A stretch of 64,000 nt of DNA from Nitrospira sp. (GCA_024760525.1 CP060499.1:2997501-3061500), one strand, 5' to 3'. Positions 1-8,437 are shown, counted from the first letter of the stretch. Numbers and translations: made by a program. Notes: generated by a model from the letters alone, not told the origin.

Positions 1-24
1 GATGACCCCTTCTTTTGCTTTCAT
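1..24 (-). CDS. 5' end of a leftward gene, possibly bacterioferritin (partial)
   Basis: Only the first eight codons are inside the window (MKAKEGVI read on the minus strand). A good ribosome binding site (AAGGAG) sits 7-8 bases before the ATG, and a promoter-like pair lies further upstream. The N-terminus resembles bacterioferritins, which often start MKG/MKA followed by a short charged stretch and VI. Eight residues cannot settle the family, so the product is a guess; that a gene starts here is more secure. Confidence 0.35.
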
Positions 25-65
25 GATACGTTCTCCTTTCTTGCTACGCCCGCTCCCTTTTTGCC

Positions 66-95
66 ATTATCACCACGTCTGATCGATATCGTCAA
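66..95 (-). promoter_or_regulatory. Putative sigma70 promoter of the leftward gene at the window start
   Basis: Read on the minus strand, TTGACG (95-90) and GATAAT (71-66) are separated by 18 bases. The -35 box matches five of six consensus positions and the -10 box five of six. The site is 42 bases before the ATG at 24. The rest of the 25-300 intergenic region, which must also drive amoE on the other strand, shows no equally good pair on the plus strand. Confidence 0.45.
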
Positions 96-300
96 CTCGA
101 GAAATAGTTCCATTTCGAGTTTACTTCTCAGTTTCAGATGACATGAATTCTCAGTCTCATGGGCTGCGCCCAGACCTGCAGTGAGGCGGTCTTCTGATGC
201 GCACCGAGACGCGGGGCTCGACTACTTGAAAGAGCGGTCTGCAGGATGGTAAATTTCGTCGAATATCGACCGTCTGGAATTTGACACGACAGAAGACCTC

Positions 301-885
301 ATGATCAAGCAGGCAAGACGCATCGGCCCGCTTCTTTTTCTATTCGTTCTCGCGGCGACATTGAGCCCAGGCACCGTCATGGCGCACGGAAACGTGTCGA
401 TCGAAGAAGACACATGTGTGCGCAGAATCGGTGGCAACTTGGTGCACTTCAGCGCCTACCAACCCCAAATTGAGCCGAAAGCTCAATACTGCACGGACAT
501 CCCCGATGTGGGCGATACCTTCCTGGTCGTGGACCTGGTCGACCCAAGCCTGCGGACACTGCAGGTTGGGGTTAAAATCGTCCAAGGGGTCAATGAGAAC
601 GAGCAAGACGAGGCTAAGACAGTGGCGTTTTGGAAGCCGGCTTCTCACCCGGACGGCGTCGTGAGGGGCGAAGCCAAATTGGACAAGGGCCTGTACAAAG
701 TCATCATCACGGCAGAAGGACTGAGCCCTTCATCGTATTTGCTGCGAGTGCAACAAGTCGACTATTCAAAGCTCGGACGCGCAGCACTGGGGCCTCTGGC
801 ATTGCTTCTGGTACTCGGGATAGTCGGGTATGAGCTCTCGAAGTCGGTCAAAGTGCGGGGTTGGTTTGCACGACGTCGCACATGA
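301..885 (+). CDS. amoE: AmoE-like PmoD-family periplasmic copper protein
   Basis: A 194-residue protein with an N-terminal signal peptide ending near AHG (residues 27-32), a periplasmic domain, and one C-terminal membrane helix (about residues 163-183) followed by a basic tail. It shares with the next two genes a Cys in a D-x-C context, an F-x-x-YQP motif, a second Cys before a D/E-(I/L)-P, and a D-x-(V/I)-(D/E) stretch. Family knowledge: amoE/amoD encode PmoD-related proteins found with AMO and pMMO, and methanotroph PmoD binds copper in a CuA-like site. It is the most divergent of the three tandem paralogues and lacks the GSEDNLEA motif, which fits amoE upstream of two amoD copies as described for comammox Nitrospira. 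A direct role in AMO maturation is inferred. Confidence 0.8.
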   Translation: MIKQARRIGPLLFLFVLAATLSPGTVMAHGNVSIEEDTCVRRIGGNLVHFSAYQPQIEPKAQYCTDIPDVGDTFLVVDLVDPSLRTLQVGVKIVQGVNENEQDEAKTVAFWKPASHPDGVVRGEAKLDKGLYKVIITAEGLSPSSYLLRVQQVDYSKLGRAALGPLALLLVLGIVGYELSKSVKVRGWFARRRT

Positions 886-947
886 GCAGCCAGGCGCGAC
901 ATGTCGGTATCTAAGCATTCACTTACCATTTCAGAGAGGGATCGCTC

Positions 948-1535
948 ATGAAGCCTTTCGTAAACCTAAAGCTGACGGTTGGATGTGCGGTATTTGCCAT
1001 GGGTGCTCTCTTGTCTTCACAAGTCCATGCTCACGGTGGGCTATCCATGGCCGAGGACATGTGCAAACTCACGGTGGGCCCCTATATGATGCACTTCAGC
1101 GGCTACCAACCTGAGAATACACAGGAGAAACAATTCTGTGAAGACATCCCGGCGACTGGGCAAACCATTGTCGTCTTGGATTACATCGAACAAGAACTTC
1201 GCACGCTACCCGCCGAAGTTCGCATTATCAAGGACACCGGCTCGGAGGACAATCTTGAGGCTAATACGGTCTTCCACCTCCCAGCAAAGGTGTATCCCAA
1301 TGGTTCCATCGATTTTACGTACACTTTTGACAAGCCGGGGAAATTCGTCGGCATGGTCACCGTGGGCGACAAACAGCAACATATCTCCCGGTTTCCATTC
1401 TCGGTAGGAGAGCCGAAGTTTTTTTCAAAATTCCTAAACATCTATATGGTTCCCGTAGCGGCAGTGATCATTGTAGTGGGGATTGTGTTTTTCATGCGCG
1501 ATCGCCGCAAACCGTCGCAGATAGCGGTTTCCTAA
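948..1535 (+). CDS. amoD: AmoD-like PmoD-family periplasmic copper protein, copy 1
   Basis: A 195-residue protein: signal peptide ending near VHA-HGG, periplasmic domain, one C-terminal membrane helix (about 168-186) and a short basic tail ending near DRRKPSQI. It is very like the next gene: both carry DTGSEDNLEA, HLPAKVYP, GSID and FDKPGKFVG. The start follows GAGAGGG with normal spacing. It sits 62 bases after amoE and 61 bases before the next ATG that looks like a start, so co-transcription is likely. Two Cys residues (in AEDMC and QFCEDIP) and nearby Met/His are candidate copper ligands by analogy with PmoD. Role in copper handling for AMO is inferred. Confidence 0.82.
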   Translation: MKPFVNLKLTVGCAVFAMGALLSSQVHAHGGLSMAEDMCKLTVGPYMMHFSGYQPENTQEKQFCEDIPATGQTIVVLDYIEQELRTLPAEVRIIKDTGSEDNLEANTVFHLPAKVYPNGSIDFTYTFDKPGKFVGMVTVGDKQQHISRFPFSVGEPKFFSKFLNIYMVPVAAVIIVVGIVFFMRDRRKPSQIAVS

Positions 1536-1596
1536 GGCATCAACTGCGACAGAGTCGCTACGAATGAATAGGGACCGGAAAAGAAGAGGTTTGAAC

Positions 1597-2190
1597 ATGT
1601 CCCGTCACTTTCTGATTCGTGTGTGGGTGTGTTGCGTGTTGCTTCTGGTCGCAGCTCCGTTCTCGGCGCTGGCCCAGCATGGACACGAATTGGCAACAGA
1701 CACCTGTGTCCTGCACATCGGACCGTACAAGATGTACTTCAACAGCTACCAGCCTGACAGCTATTACGACAAGCAATTCTGCCAGGAACTACCGGGGCTG
1801 GGAAACACGGTCTTGGTTCTTGATTATGTGGAACAGGAGCTTCGCTCGCTCCCGGTTGAAGTGCGTGTCATCAGAGATACCGGTTCGGAGGACAATCTCG
1901 AAGCCGTGACCGTCACGCACCTCCCTGCCAAGGTTTACCCAACCGGGTCCATCGACGTGAAATACAACTTTGACAAGCCCGGTAAGTTCGTCGGGCTGGT
2001 ATCAATCGGCGAAAAGCGCGAGCACGCCGCACGATTTCCTTTTTCTGTCGGTGAAACAGGAGCCGTTTCACACCTGCAACACTATATGATGCTTATTCTG
2101 CCTGTCTTGGTCGGTATCGCTGTCGTTGTATTCTTCGCCTTTCGCGATCGTCGTAAACCTTCGGAAATCACCCGTGCCGTAGGCGGCTGA
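1597..2190 (+). CDS. amoD: AmoD-like PmoD-family periplasmic copper protein, copy 2
   Basis: A 197-residue paralogue of the preceding gene with signal peptide (MSRHFLIRV to ALA-QHG), periplasmic domain and C-terminal membrane helix, ending DRRKPSEI. I place the start at 1597 because an AGAGG lies seven bases upstream and the signal peptide then has normal length; an in-frame ATG at 1564 would add 11 charged residues without a ribosome site. The D-x-C and QFCQELP cysteines are kept. The strong match to copy 1 across the whole protein shows a tandem duplication, which is a known trait of comammox amo clusters. Confidence 0.82.
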   Translation: MSRHFLIRVWVCCVLLLVAAPFSALAQHGHELATDTCVLHIGPYKMYFNSYQPDSYYDKQFCQELPGLGNTVLVLDYVEQELRSLPVEVRVIRDTGSEDNLEAVTVTHLPAKVYPTGSIDVKYNFDKPGKFVGLVSIGEKREHAARFPFSVGETGAVSHLQHYMMLILPVLVGIAVVVFFAFRDRRKPSEITRAVGG

Positions 2191-2269
2191 CCCATCGCTG
2201 AAGCGATATTCTAACCAGCCAGACGCGTCACGTTTTCTCGGGTGCAGCAATCGGGCACGAGGAGGAATA

Positions 2270-2671
2270 ATGATCGGCTCACCACGCAGGCGCACGTTTG
2301 TGCGCTTCATTTTGATCGTGGCATTCGCCCTGGGAATGCCCATCACCTCGGCCTTCGCGCATTCTATGCTGGTCAAGGCGGAGCCTCCACGACGAGCCGT
2401 CCTCACCAAGTCGCCGACTCAAGTGCGATTGTGGTTCAATGAGAAAATTGAGGGAGATTACGCTTCGCTCGTGGTCCTTGATGCGAAGAAGCAGCCGATC
2501 ACCGACTTGAAACCCACCCTCGCCCCGGATGACCAAAAATCGATTCTGCTGCCATTACCGGAGTTGGCGCCCGGCAAGTATTCCGTAAAGTTTCGTGTCC
2601 TCTCCGTCGATGGTCACGTGGTCGAATCTACCTTCGACTTTACCGTAAAGGGCGAAGCTCAAAGGAAATGA
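2270..2671 (+). CDS. copC: CopC-family periplasmic copper-binding protein
   Basis: A 133-residue CopC domain protein. The signal peptide ends at AFA, so the mature protein starts with His (HSML), the usual first Cu(II) ligand of CopC. The second part of the site is visible as the Asp and His of SVDGHVVE near residue 115. CopC is a small beta-barrel that binds Cu(II) tightly in the periplasm. The start has a strong GAGGAGG site. The stop overlaps the copD start (ATGA), so the two are translationally coupled. Lying between amoD and amoC, it probably supplies or buffers copper for AMO. Confidence 0.9.
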   Translation: MIGSPRRRTFVRFILIVAFALGMPITSAFAHSMLVKAEPPRRAVLTKSPTQVRLWFNEKIEGDYASLVVLDAKKQPITDLKPTLAPDDQKSILLPLPELAPGKYSVKFRVLSVDGHVVESTFDFTVKGEAQRK

Positions 2672-4692
2672 TCGAGGCTGCTGGTGCGCTGTTCCGCTTT
2701 CTGCAACTAGCGTCCAACATGATATTGATCGGTGGTTGCGTCTTCTTAGCAATCGCCGAGCAGACATTCGCCGGCTTCGGACATCCGTGGCCGACCCGCC
2801 TGAAAAAGACTTTTCCCTGGCTGGCCCTCGCGATTCTGATTGGGTTATTCGGTCTTTTGGCGACCACCACCGCGCAAGCGACCGGAGTCCCTGAAAATGC
2901 CTGGAATCCGCAAGCTTGGTCGGATTTCTTGCAAAAGACCAGAATCGGCCTTATTTGGGTCCTGCGCGCGACCAGCGCGCTCGCGGTTCTTGCGATTGTC
3001 CTGTACGTTCGGAATGCGTCCGCGGCGCGATGGCGCTACGTTCTGTGTGCGTCTGCCGCTGCGCTGACCTTGGCCCTCGGCTCACTCGCCAGCCATTCGG
3101 CAGCCGAAGAACAAGCGCTGCTCGCTACGTTGTCCTATGCCGTGCATCTTATCGTAGCCAGCGCCTGGTTCGGCGGCCTCCCGGGAGTCATCCTGGTCGC
3201 CTCTTCATCCGCCAACGCCGCGACAGGCTCGACCGAAGAAAGAACGCGCGCCGGCGACGTGTTGAACCGGTTTTCAGCGATGGCTCTCCCCACGATGATC
3301 GCCGTCGTCGCGTCAGGCGTCGTCGTGGCCAATCGTATGATTGACACCAATTATGCCGGACTGGTTGCAACCACCTATGGCTGGCTCCTCATCACAAAGG
3401 TGACGTTACTTGCCGTCATTCTTTCCATCGCCTCGCGAGCAAAGTCTGTTTGGGTACCATCACTCAAGGGCGACCCTGAAACAGCCGTAGCGGCCGGACA
3501 AAAGCTCAGGACAGGGGTCAAAGTCGAGTTTCTCCTCGCCATCCTCCTGGTGATTGTTGCGACCTTACTGGCCAATGCTGTCCCCGCCAAGCATGACGTC
3601 ATTGATAACTGGCCCTATCCATTCCGTTTCTCTATCGACGCCACGTGGGGCGACTGGCTTGTACGAACTCTCGTCGGGGTTGGAATCATGTTCCTCATGC
3701 TAGCCGCCTCGACGATCATTCTCGGTCGTCGGAAAAGCTGGAAAACCTCGTGGCGGATCGCGGTGCCCACAGTCCTTGGAATCGTCGGACTCGCCGCAAC
3801 CTTCTATCCCATCGCCGTGCAATCGTACCCGGAAACCTATCGGAAAACCCCGGTACCGTTCGATGCCATTTCCATCGCAAACGGTGTCGATCTTTTTACC
3901 GGGAATTGCATTCCTTGTCATGGACCCCAAGCAAAAGGGAACGGTGTGCTGGCCAAAACGTTACCGAAACAACCGGTAGACCTTCTCACGGAACCTCATA
4001 CCGCCATGCACACGGCGGGTGATTTTTTTCATTGGCTGACCTACGGTCGATTCAACGGGATCATGCCGCCCTTCGGCGAAAAATTCTCCGAGGAGGAGCG
4101 TTGGGATGTCCTGAACTTTCTCCATGCCAATTCCCGAGGGTATCAATCGAGAATCATTGGCCCCCGGATTCTCCCTGAGCAACCATTCATGGCCACGCCC
4201 AACTTCTCGTACGCGGGGCACGACGGTTCGAGCGGTACCTTGAAAGATTTTCGCGGGAAACACACCGTGCTGCTCGTTCTCTTCTCTTGGCCGGAGTCGC
4301 GCGGGCGGCTTGACCAATTACGCACGGCTGCCGCCACGATCACCGGAAAGAATACGGCCATCTTGGCAGTGCCCATAACCGACCTCCCTCCGGATGAACT
4401 GGCCGCGATCGTTCACGATATGCCCTTTCCTGTCGTCACGCAGGGTGCACGAGAGATCGCCCGCAGCTATGCCCTCTTCCGTCGAACCCTCTCCATTCCT
4501 GACCTGTTCGGTGAAGGGACACGCCCGAAGCACATGGAATTTCTCTTTGACCGCTACGGGTATTTGCGGGCGCGATGGATCCCTGATGGCGACGGGTCGG
4601 GATGGACGGATATTGCTTTTCTGGCACAGCAGATCACCCAACTCAATCAAGAGCGAGAGATCTTGCCTCCTCCCGGCGATCACGTTCATTGA
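2668..4692 (+). CDS. copD: CopD-like copper membrane protein fused to cytochrome c and thioredoxin-like domains
   Basis: A 674-residue fusion. Residues 1-380 hold CopD-type membrane helices, with the conserved Trp/His-rich helix pattern (LIVASAWFGGL near 165). Residues 395-490 form a mono-heme cytochrome c domain with CIPCH (Cys414, Cys417, His418) and a likely axial Met466 in MPPF. Residues 505-670 look like a thioredoxin/peroxiredoxin-like fold without a CxxC. CopD normally ends after the membrane part (about 300 residues), so this is a long form; comparable CopD-cytochrome fusions occur in some nitrifier and other genomes. The heme suggests a redox step, such as reduction of Cu(II) during copper passage, but this is inference. 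It ends 359 bases before amoC. Confidence 0.8.
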   Translation: MIEAAGALFRFLQLASNMILIGGCVFLAIAEQTFAGFGHPWPTRLKKTFPWLALAILIGLFGLLATTTAQATGVPENAWNPQAWSDFLQKTRIGLIWVLRATSALAVLAIVLYVRNASAARWRYVLCASAAALTLALGSLASHSAAEEQALLATLSYAVHLIVASAWFGGLPGVILVASSSANAATGSTEERTRAGDVLNRFSAMALPTMIAVVASGVVVANRMIDTNYAGLVATTYGWLLITKVTLLAVILSIASRAKSVWVPSLKGDPETAVAAGQKLRTGVKVEFLLAILLVIVATLLANAVPAKHDVIDNWPYPFRFSIDATWGDWLVRTLVGVGIMFLMLAASTIILGRRKSWKTSWRIAVPTVLGIVGLAATFYPIAVQSYPETYRKTPVPFDAISIANGVDLFTGNCIPCHGPQAKGNGVLAKTLPKQPVDLLTEPHTAMHTAGDFFHWLTYGRFNGIMPPFGEKFSEEERWDVLNFLHANSRGYQSRIIGPRILPEQPFMATPNFSYAGHDGSSGTLKDFRGKHTVLLVLFSWPESRGRLDQLRTAAATITGKNTAILAVPITDLPPDELAAIVHDMPFPVVTQGAREIARSYALFRRTLSIPDLFGEGTRPKHMEFLFDRYGYLRARWIPDGDGSGWTDIAFLAQQITQLNQEREILPPPGDHVH

Positions 4693-4797
4693 AGAATGTT
4701 CTCGTGTAGCCGACCGAACCATCCCCGTTTAAACAGAACACCCTACATAAGACTAGTCCACAAGCAGAACTGGGGCAAGAAACCACACCGGCTCACC

Positions 4798-4826
4798 TTG
4801 ACTTCCAACACCTACAAGAGTATACC
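4798..4826 (+). promoter_or_regulatory. Putative upstream promoter of amoCAB (P1)
   Basis: TTGACT (4798-4803) and TATACC (4821-4826) are separated by 17 bases, five and four matches to the sigma70 hexamers. It lies in the 359-base gene-free region 4693-5051 and would give a leader of about 220 bases before amoC. Confidence 0.4.
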
Positions 4827-4901
4827 TGCGGGCGCGCAAGCCAGACCTTCAATTTACGCTGTCTGCAAAGGGTTTAGCTGGCCTCACCCATGATATTTTG
4901 C

Positions 4902-4931
4902 TTGACTCGTCTTGAAGCTTTGTCGGATACT
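4902..4931 (+). promoter_or_regulatory. Putative proximal promoter of amoCAB (P2)
   Basis: TTGACT (4902-4907) and GATACT (4926-4931) are separated by 18 bases. The -35 box is identical to that of the candidate 100 bases upstream. Transcription would start near 4938, about 115 bases before the amoC ATG. Apart from the two promoter candidates and the AAGGAGG ribosome site at 5038-5044, I see nothing else in the 4693-5051 gap. Confidence 0.4.
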
Positions 4932-5051
4932 TGTTCACCTTTTCGCGGGTCCTTCCACTGGAATAAATTCATAACGTGTGGCGGGATCTTTTCTCTGGGA
5001 TCTAGCATTCGGTAGCTGCACACTTTCATTTAACACAAGGAGGTAGGGGAC

Positions 5052-5870
5052 ATGGCAGCTGACAGTTCGGGGCGAGGGTATGACATATCGCAGTGGTATG
5101 ACTCGAAGCCGGTGAAGTTGGGCTGGCTGGCGATCCTGGGGATCGGCGTGTTTTGGGTGCTGTATCAACGGGCCTTCGGGTACTCGCACGGGTTAGACTC
5201 CATGACCCCCGAGTTCGATTCGGTGTGGATGGGGCTGTGGCGCTTTAACATTTTAGCGAACGCCGTGTTCTTTGCCGTGACGATCGGGTGGATCTGGGTG
5301 ACGCGGGACCGGAACCTGGCGAACCTGGACCACAAGCTGGAGCTGAAGCGGTACTTTTACTGGATGGGGTGGCTGGTGTGCTACATCTGGGGCGTGTACT
5401 ACGCGGGCAGCTATACGCTGGAGCAAGATGCGGCGTGGCACCAAGTGATCATCCGGGACACGAGCTTCACGGCGAGCCACATTGTGGCGTTCTACGGGAC
5501 GTTCCCGTTGTACATCACGTGCGGGGTGGCGAGCTACCTGTATGCGCAGACGCGGTTACCGTTGTACGCGCAGGCGACGTCGTTCCCGCTGGTGGCGGCG
5601 GTGGTGGGGCCGATGTTCATCCTGCCGAACGTGGGGTTGAACGAGTGGGGGCATGCGTTCTGGTTCGTCGATGAATTGTTCTCGGCCCCGTTGCACTGGG
5701 GCTTTGTGACGTTGGGGTGGTGCGGGTTGTTCGGGGCAGCGGGCGGGGTGGCGGCGCAGATCGTGAGCCGGATGTCGAATCTGGCGGACGTGATCTGGAA
5801 CAACGCGCCGAAGAGCATCCTGGATCCGTTCCCCAGCCAGGTGGGCCCCGGGCACAAGACCGTGTACTAA
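5052..5870 (+). CDS. amoC: Ammonia monooxygenase subunit C
   Basis: A 272-residue integral membrane subunit of AMO, which oxidises ammonia to hydroxylamine. The ligands of both PmoC/AmoC metal sites can be read by spacing: Asp126, His130, His143 (DAAWH...TASH; equivalent to pMMO D156/H160/H173) and Asn197, His201, His215 (NEWGH...PLHW; equivalent to N227/H231/H245). About six hydrophobic helices follow a short cytoplasmic N-terminus. A strong AAGGAGG site precedes the ATG. Codon use leans heavily to G-ending codons (CTG, GTG, GCG, GGG), more than in copC/copD or amoB. It is 118 bases from the preferred amoA start, and order C-A-B is the standard one. Confidence 0.98.
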   Translation: MAADSSGRGYDISQWYDSKPVKLGWLAILGIGVFWVLYQRAFGYSHGLDSMTPEFDSVWMGLWRFNILANAVFFAVTIGWIWVTRDRNLANLDHKLELKRYFYWMGWLVCYIWGVYYAGSYTLEQDAAWHQVIIRDTSFTASHIVAFYGTFPLYITCGVASYLYAQTRLPLYAQATSFPLVAAVVGPMFILPNVGLNEWGHAFWFVDELFSAPLHWGFVTLGWCGLFGAAGGVAAQIVSRMSNLADVIWNNAPKSILDPFPSQVGPGHKTVY

Positions 5871-5988
5871 ACGGGAATGGCGAGCAGTCCAAATAACCAT
5901 GAGGCCGGCATGAGAGGGTGGTTTCGGCGCTCGAAGTACTGAGCGTCGGGCCAGCCTCAGCCGGCTGGAATGACGGAGGATGTCAGTT

Positions 5989-6831
5989 ATGTTTAGAACC
6001 GATGAGATTATTAAGGCCTCGAAGTTGCCGCCGGAAGGCGTGGCGATGTCCAGGCACATCGACTACATTTATTTCATTCCGATCTTGTTTGTGACCATCG
6101 TGGGCACGTTCCACATGCACTTCGACCTGCTGGCGGGGGACTGGGATTTCTGGATTGATTGGAAGGATCGGCAGTGGTGGCCGATCGTGACGCCCGTCAC
6201 CGCGATTACCTTTTGTGCGGCCCTGCAATATTACAATTGGGTGAACTATCGGCAGCCCTTTGGGGCGACGATCACGATTCTGGCGCTGCTGGCCGGGAAG
6301 TGGGTGACGATCGTGGCCGCCTGGTGGTGGTGGTCGAACTATCCGTATAACTTCGTGATGCCGTCCACCCTGCTGCCGAGCGCGCTGGTGCTGGACATCG
6401 TCTTGTTGTTGACCCGGAACTGGACGTTGACGGCGGTGATCGGGGCGTGGCTGTTTGCCGCGTTGTTCTATCCGACCAACTGGGCCATCTTCGCCTATAG
6501 CCATACGCCGCTCGTCATCGACGGCACCTTGCTGTCGTGGGCGGACTACATGGGCTTTGCGTATGTCCGGACCGGGACGCCGGAGTACATTCGGATGATC
6601 GAAGTGGGCTCGCTGCGGACGTTCGGCGGGCACAGCACGATGATCTCCTCGTTCTTCGCGGCCTTCGCGTCGTCGTTGATGTACATCCTGTGGTGGCAGT
6701 TCGGGAAGTTCTTCTGCACGTCCTACTTCTACCTGACGGATGACCGGCAGCGGACGACCAAAGTGTACGATGTGTTCGCGTACGCCACGTTGGCGAACCA
6801 GGACAAGGCCAAAGTCGGAGGGAAAGCATGA
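5989..6831 (+). CDS. amoA: Ammonia monooxygenase subunit A
   Basis: A 280-residue membrane subunit of AMO. Readable family landmarks: MFRTDEI at the N-terminus, GDWDFW, DWKDRQWW, NYRQPFGAT, PGNW-type FYPTNW, GTPEYIRMIE and SLRTFGGH. These are the stretches that bacterial amoA primers and alignments rest on. I choose the ATG at 5989 because GGAGG at 5975-5979 is nine bases before it; the in-frame ATG at 5980 touches that site and cannot use it. Its stop overlaps the amoB start by four bases (ATGA), so amoA and amoB are coupled. Like amoC, it favours G-ending codons. Confidence 0.98.
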   Translation: MFRTDEIIKASKLPPEGVAMSRHIDYIYFIPILFVTIVGTFHMHFDLLAGDWDFWIDWKDRQWWPIVTPVTAITFCAALQYYNWVNYRQPFGATITILALLAGKWVTIVAAWWWWSNYPYNFVMPSTLLPSALVLDIVLLLTRNWTLTAVIGAWLFAALFYPTNWAIFAYSHTPLVIDGTLLSWADYMGFAYVRTGTPEYIRMIEVGSLRTFGGHSTMISSFFAAFASSLMYILWWQFGKFFCTSYFYLTDDRQRTTKVYDVFAYATLANQDKAKVGGKA

Positions 6832-8087
6832 ACGCCAAACACGCCTTTAAACTCTGGATAATGGGATTTTGCGGGGTGGCGACGCTGGCATTCACGCCGG
6901 TTCTCGATATCACTCCTGCATTCGCTCACGGAGAGCGATCACAGGAACCATTCCTGCGGATGCGTACCGTGAATTGGTACGACACTGAATGGGTTGGAAA
7001 GTCGACCAAGGTTAATGATGTGACAGAGCTGAGGGGGAAGTTTCATTTGTCCGAGGATTGGCCTCGTGCGGTTGTAAAACCAACCCGGACGTTCCTCAAC
7101 ATCGGTTCTCCCAGTTCCGTCTTTGTGCGTCTCAGCTCAAAGATCAATGGGACGCCAATGTTTGTTGCGGGTCCCATGGAAATTGGCCGAGATTACGAGT
7201 ATGTGGTCGTCTTGAAGGCTCGACTCCCCGGCCATCATCATATCCATCCGATGTTTGCCGTTAAGGATGCCGGTCCGATCGCAGGGCCAGGTGGATGGAT
7301 GGACATCACGGGTCGATATGAGGATTTCACCAATCCGATCAAGACCCTTACCGGAGAAACGTTCGACTCAGAAACGATGGGTACTGCCACCGGTATCATG
7401 TGGCACCTGTTCTGGGCGGCTGTGGCCATCTTCTGGGTCGGCTTCTTCATGATCCGGCCGATGTACCTGGTCCGTGCACGGGTGCTGGCAGCGTATGGGG
7501 ATGAGATTCTGCTTGACCCCATCGATCGGAAGGTCGGAGCTGCGGTGTTGATCTTCGTGTTGGTCGTTGTGGTCGTCGGATACTTGGCGGCAGATTCACG
7601 CCATCCTGTCAGCGTACCGCTTCAGGCCGGTGAGACCAAGGTCAAGCCGATGCCGATCAAGCCGAACCCGTTCGTGGTGGAAGTCACTCATGCTGAATAC
7701 GACGTCCCAGGCCGGGCCTTGCGCATGACTCTTCATGCGACCAATAACGGCACCGAACCTGTGACCATCGGTGAATTCACGACCGCTGGCATCCGGTTTA
7801 CCAACAAGATGGGGGCAGCCAAACTTGATCCAAACTATCCGGCTGAGCTAGTTGCATCGGCCGGCTTGACGATGGACAATGAAGCCCCGATCCTGCCTGG
7901 TCAGACGGTCGACATCAAGATTGAGTCCAAGGACGTTCTGTGGGAAGTGCAGCGGTTGGTGGACATCCTCCACGATCCGGATCAGCGCTTCGCAGGATTG
8001 TTGATGTCCTGGACTGAGAAGGGTGATCGACTCATCAATCCGATCTGGGCTCCGGTTCTCCCTGTCTTTACACGACTGGGAGCCTAG
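6828..8087 (+). CDS. amoB: Ammonia monooxygenase subunit B
   Basis: A 419-residue copper subunit. A signal peptide ends at AFA, leaving His34 (HGERSQ) as the mature N-terminus. With His138 and His140 in the GHHHIHP motif it forms the classic CuB site. Two cupredoxin-like domains lie on either side of a two-helix membrane hairpin (about residues 188-210 and 232-252). The stretch NWYDTEW after the N-terminus is typical of PmoB/AmoB. The start overlaps the amoA stop. A strong terminator follows the stop, so the amoCAB transcript probably ends here. Codon use is closer to the genome average than in amoC and amoA. Confidence 0.98.
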   Translation: MNAKHAFKLWIMGFCGVATLAFTPVLDITPAFAHGERSQEPFLRMRTVNWYDTEWVGKSTKVNDVTELRGKFHLSEDWPRAVVKPTRTFLNIGSPSSVFVRLSSKINGTPMFVAGPMEIGRDYEYVVVLKARLPGHHHIHPMFAVKDAGPIAGPGGWMDITGRYEDFTNPIKTLTGETFDSETMGTATGIMWHLFWAAVAIFWVGFFMIRPMYLVRARVLAAYGDEILLDPIDRKVGAAVLIFVLVVVVVGYLAADSRHPVSVPLQAGETKVKPMPIKPNPFVVEVTHAEYDVPGRALRMTLHATNNGTEPVTIGEFTTAGIRFTNKMGAAKLDPNYPAELVASAGLTMDNEAPILPGQTVDIKIESKDVLWEVQRLVDILHDPDQRFAGLLMSWTEKGDRLINPIWAPVLPVFTRLGA

Positions 8088-8107
8088 AGCACTGCTCGTT
8101 TAGTAAG

Positions 8108-8156
8108 ACGCCGATCCGCCCCTATCGCAAGGTAGCAAGGCGGGTCGGCGTTTTTC
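8108..8156 (+). terminator. Rho-independent terminator after amoB
   Basis: A 13-base perfect or near-perfect stem (ACGCCGATCCGCC at 8108-8120 with GGCGGGTCGGCGT at 8139-8151) is followed by a run of T. It ends the amoCAB unit 20 bases after the amoB stop. The rest of 8157-8437 has no gene I can support; it holds a candidate promoter for the next gene. Confidence 0.88.
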
Positions 8157-8314
8157 TTTGCTCTCTTACTCGCAAGCTGTTTCCCTCCTTCAGAATAATC
8201 TCTCTTCAAATTCGGTACTCATACGGCTCCTTAACAGGGCATACGCGAAAATCAGTTTCATTTATGACACCTCAGGTGTCACGTTTGGGGGGAGCTCGAT
8301 GACCTCACCAGATC

Positions 8315-8343
8315 TTGCCCGTTCGCCAACGGTCCTGTATGAT
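8315..8343 (+). promoter_or_regulatory. Putative promoter of the membrane-protein gene after amoB
   Basis: TTGCCC (8315-8320) and TATGAT (8338-8343) are separated by 17 bases, four and five matches to consensus. It is 94 bases before the start at 8438 and beyond the amoB terminator, so this gene is probably transcribed on its own. Confidence 0.4.
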
Positions 8344-8437
8344 ACCCGCGAAATTACACAACCTGGCTTCACCAAATCCCATTAGTCTTAAACAGCATAT
8401 CGCGCATGCGCTCTGCTCTATAGACTCCATCTGACCC

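Noticed and set aside
5253..6633. Long minus-strand open frames opposite amoC and amoA
   Set aside because: They mirror the strong G-ending codon bias of the amo genes, have Arg/Pro/His-rich translations and no ribosome sites.
7209..7245. His-rich repeat in amoB as a low-complexity oddity
   Set aside because: The HHHIH stretch is the conserved copper-binding site of AmoB.
8158..8385. 75-residue open frame after the amoB terminator
   Set aside because: No ribosome site, Ser/Thr-rich translation without family features, and it overlaps the promoter candidate of the next gene.
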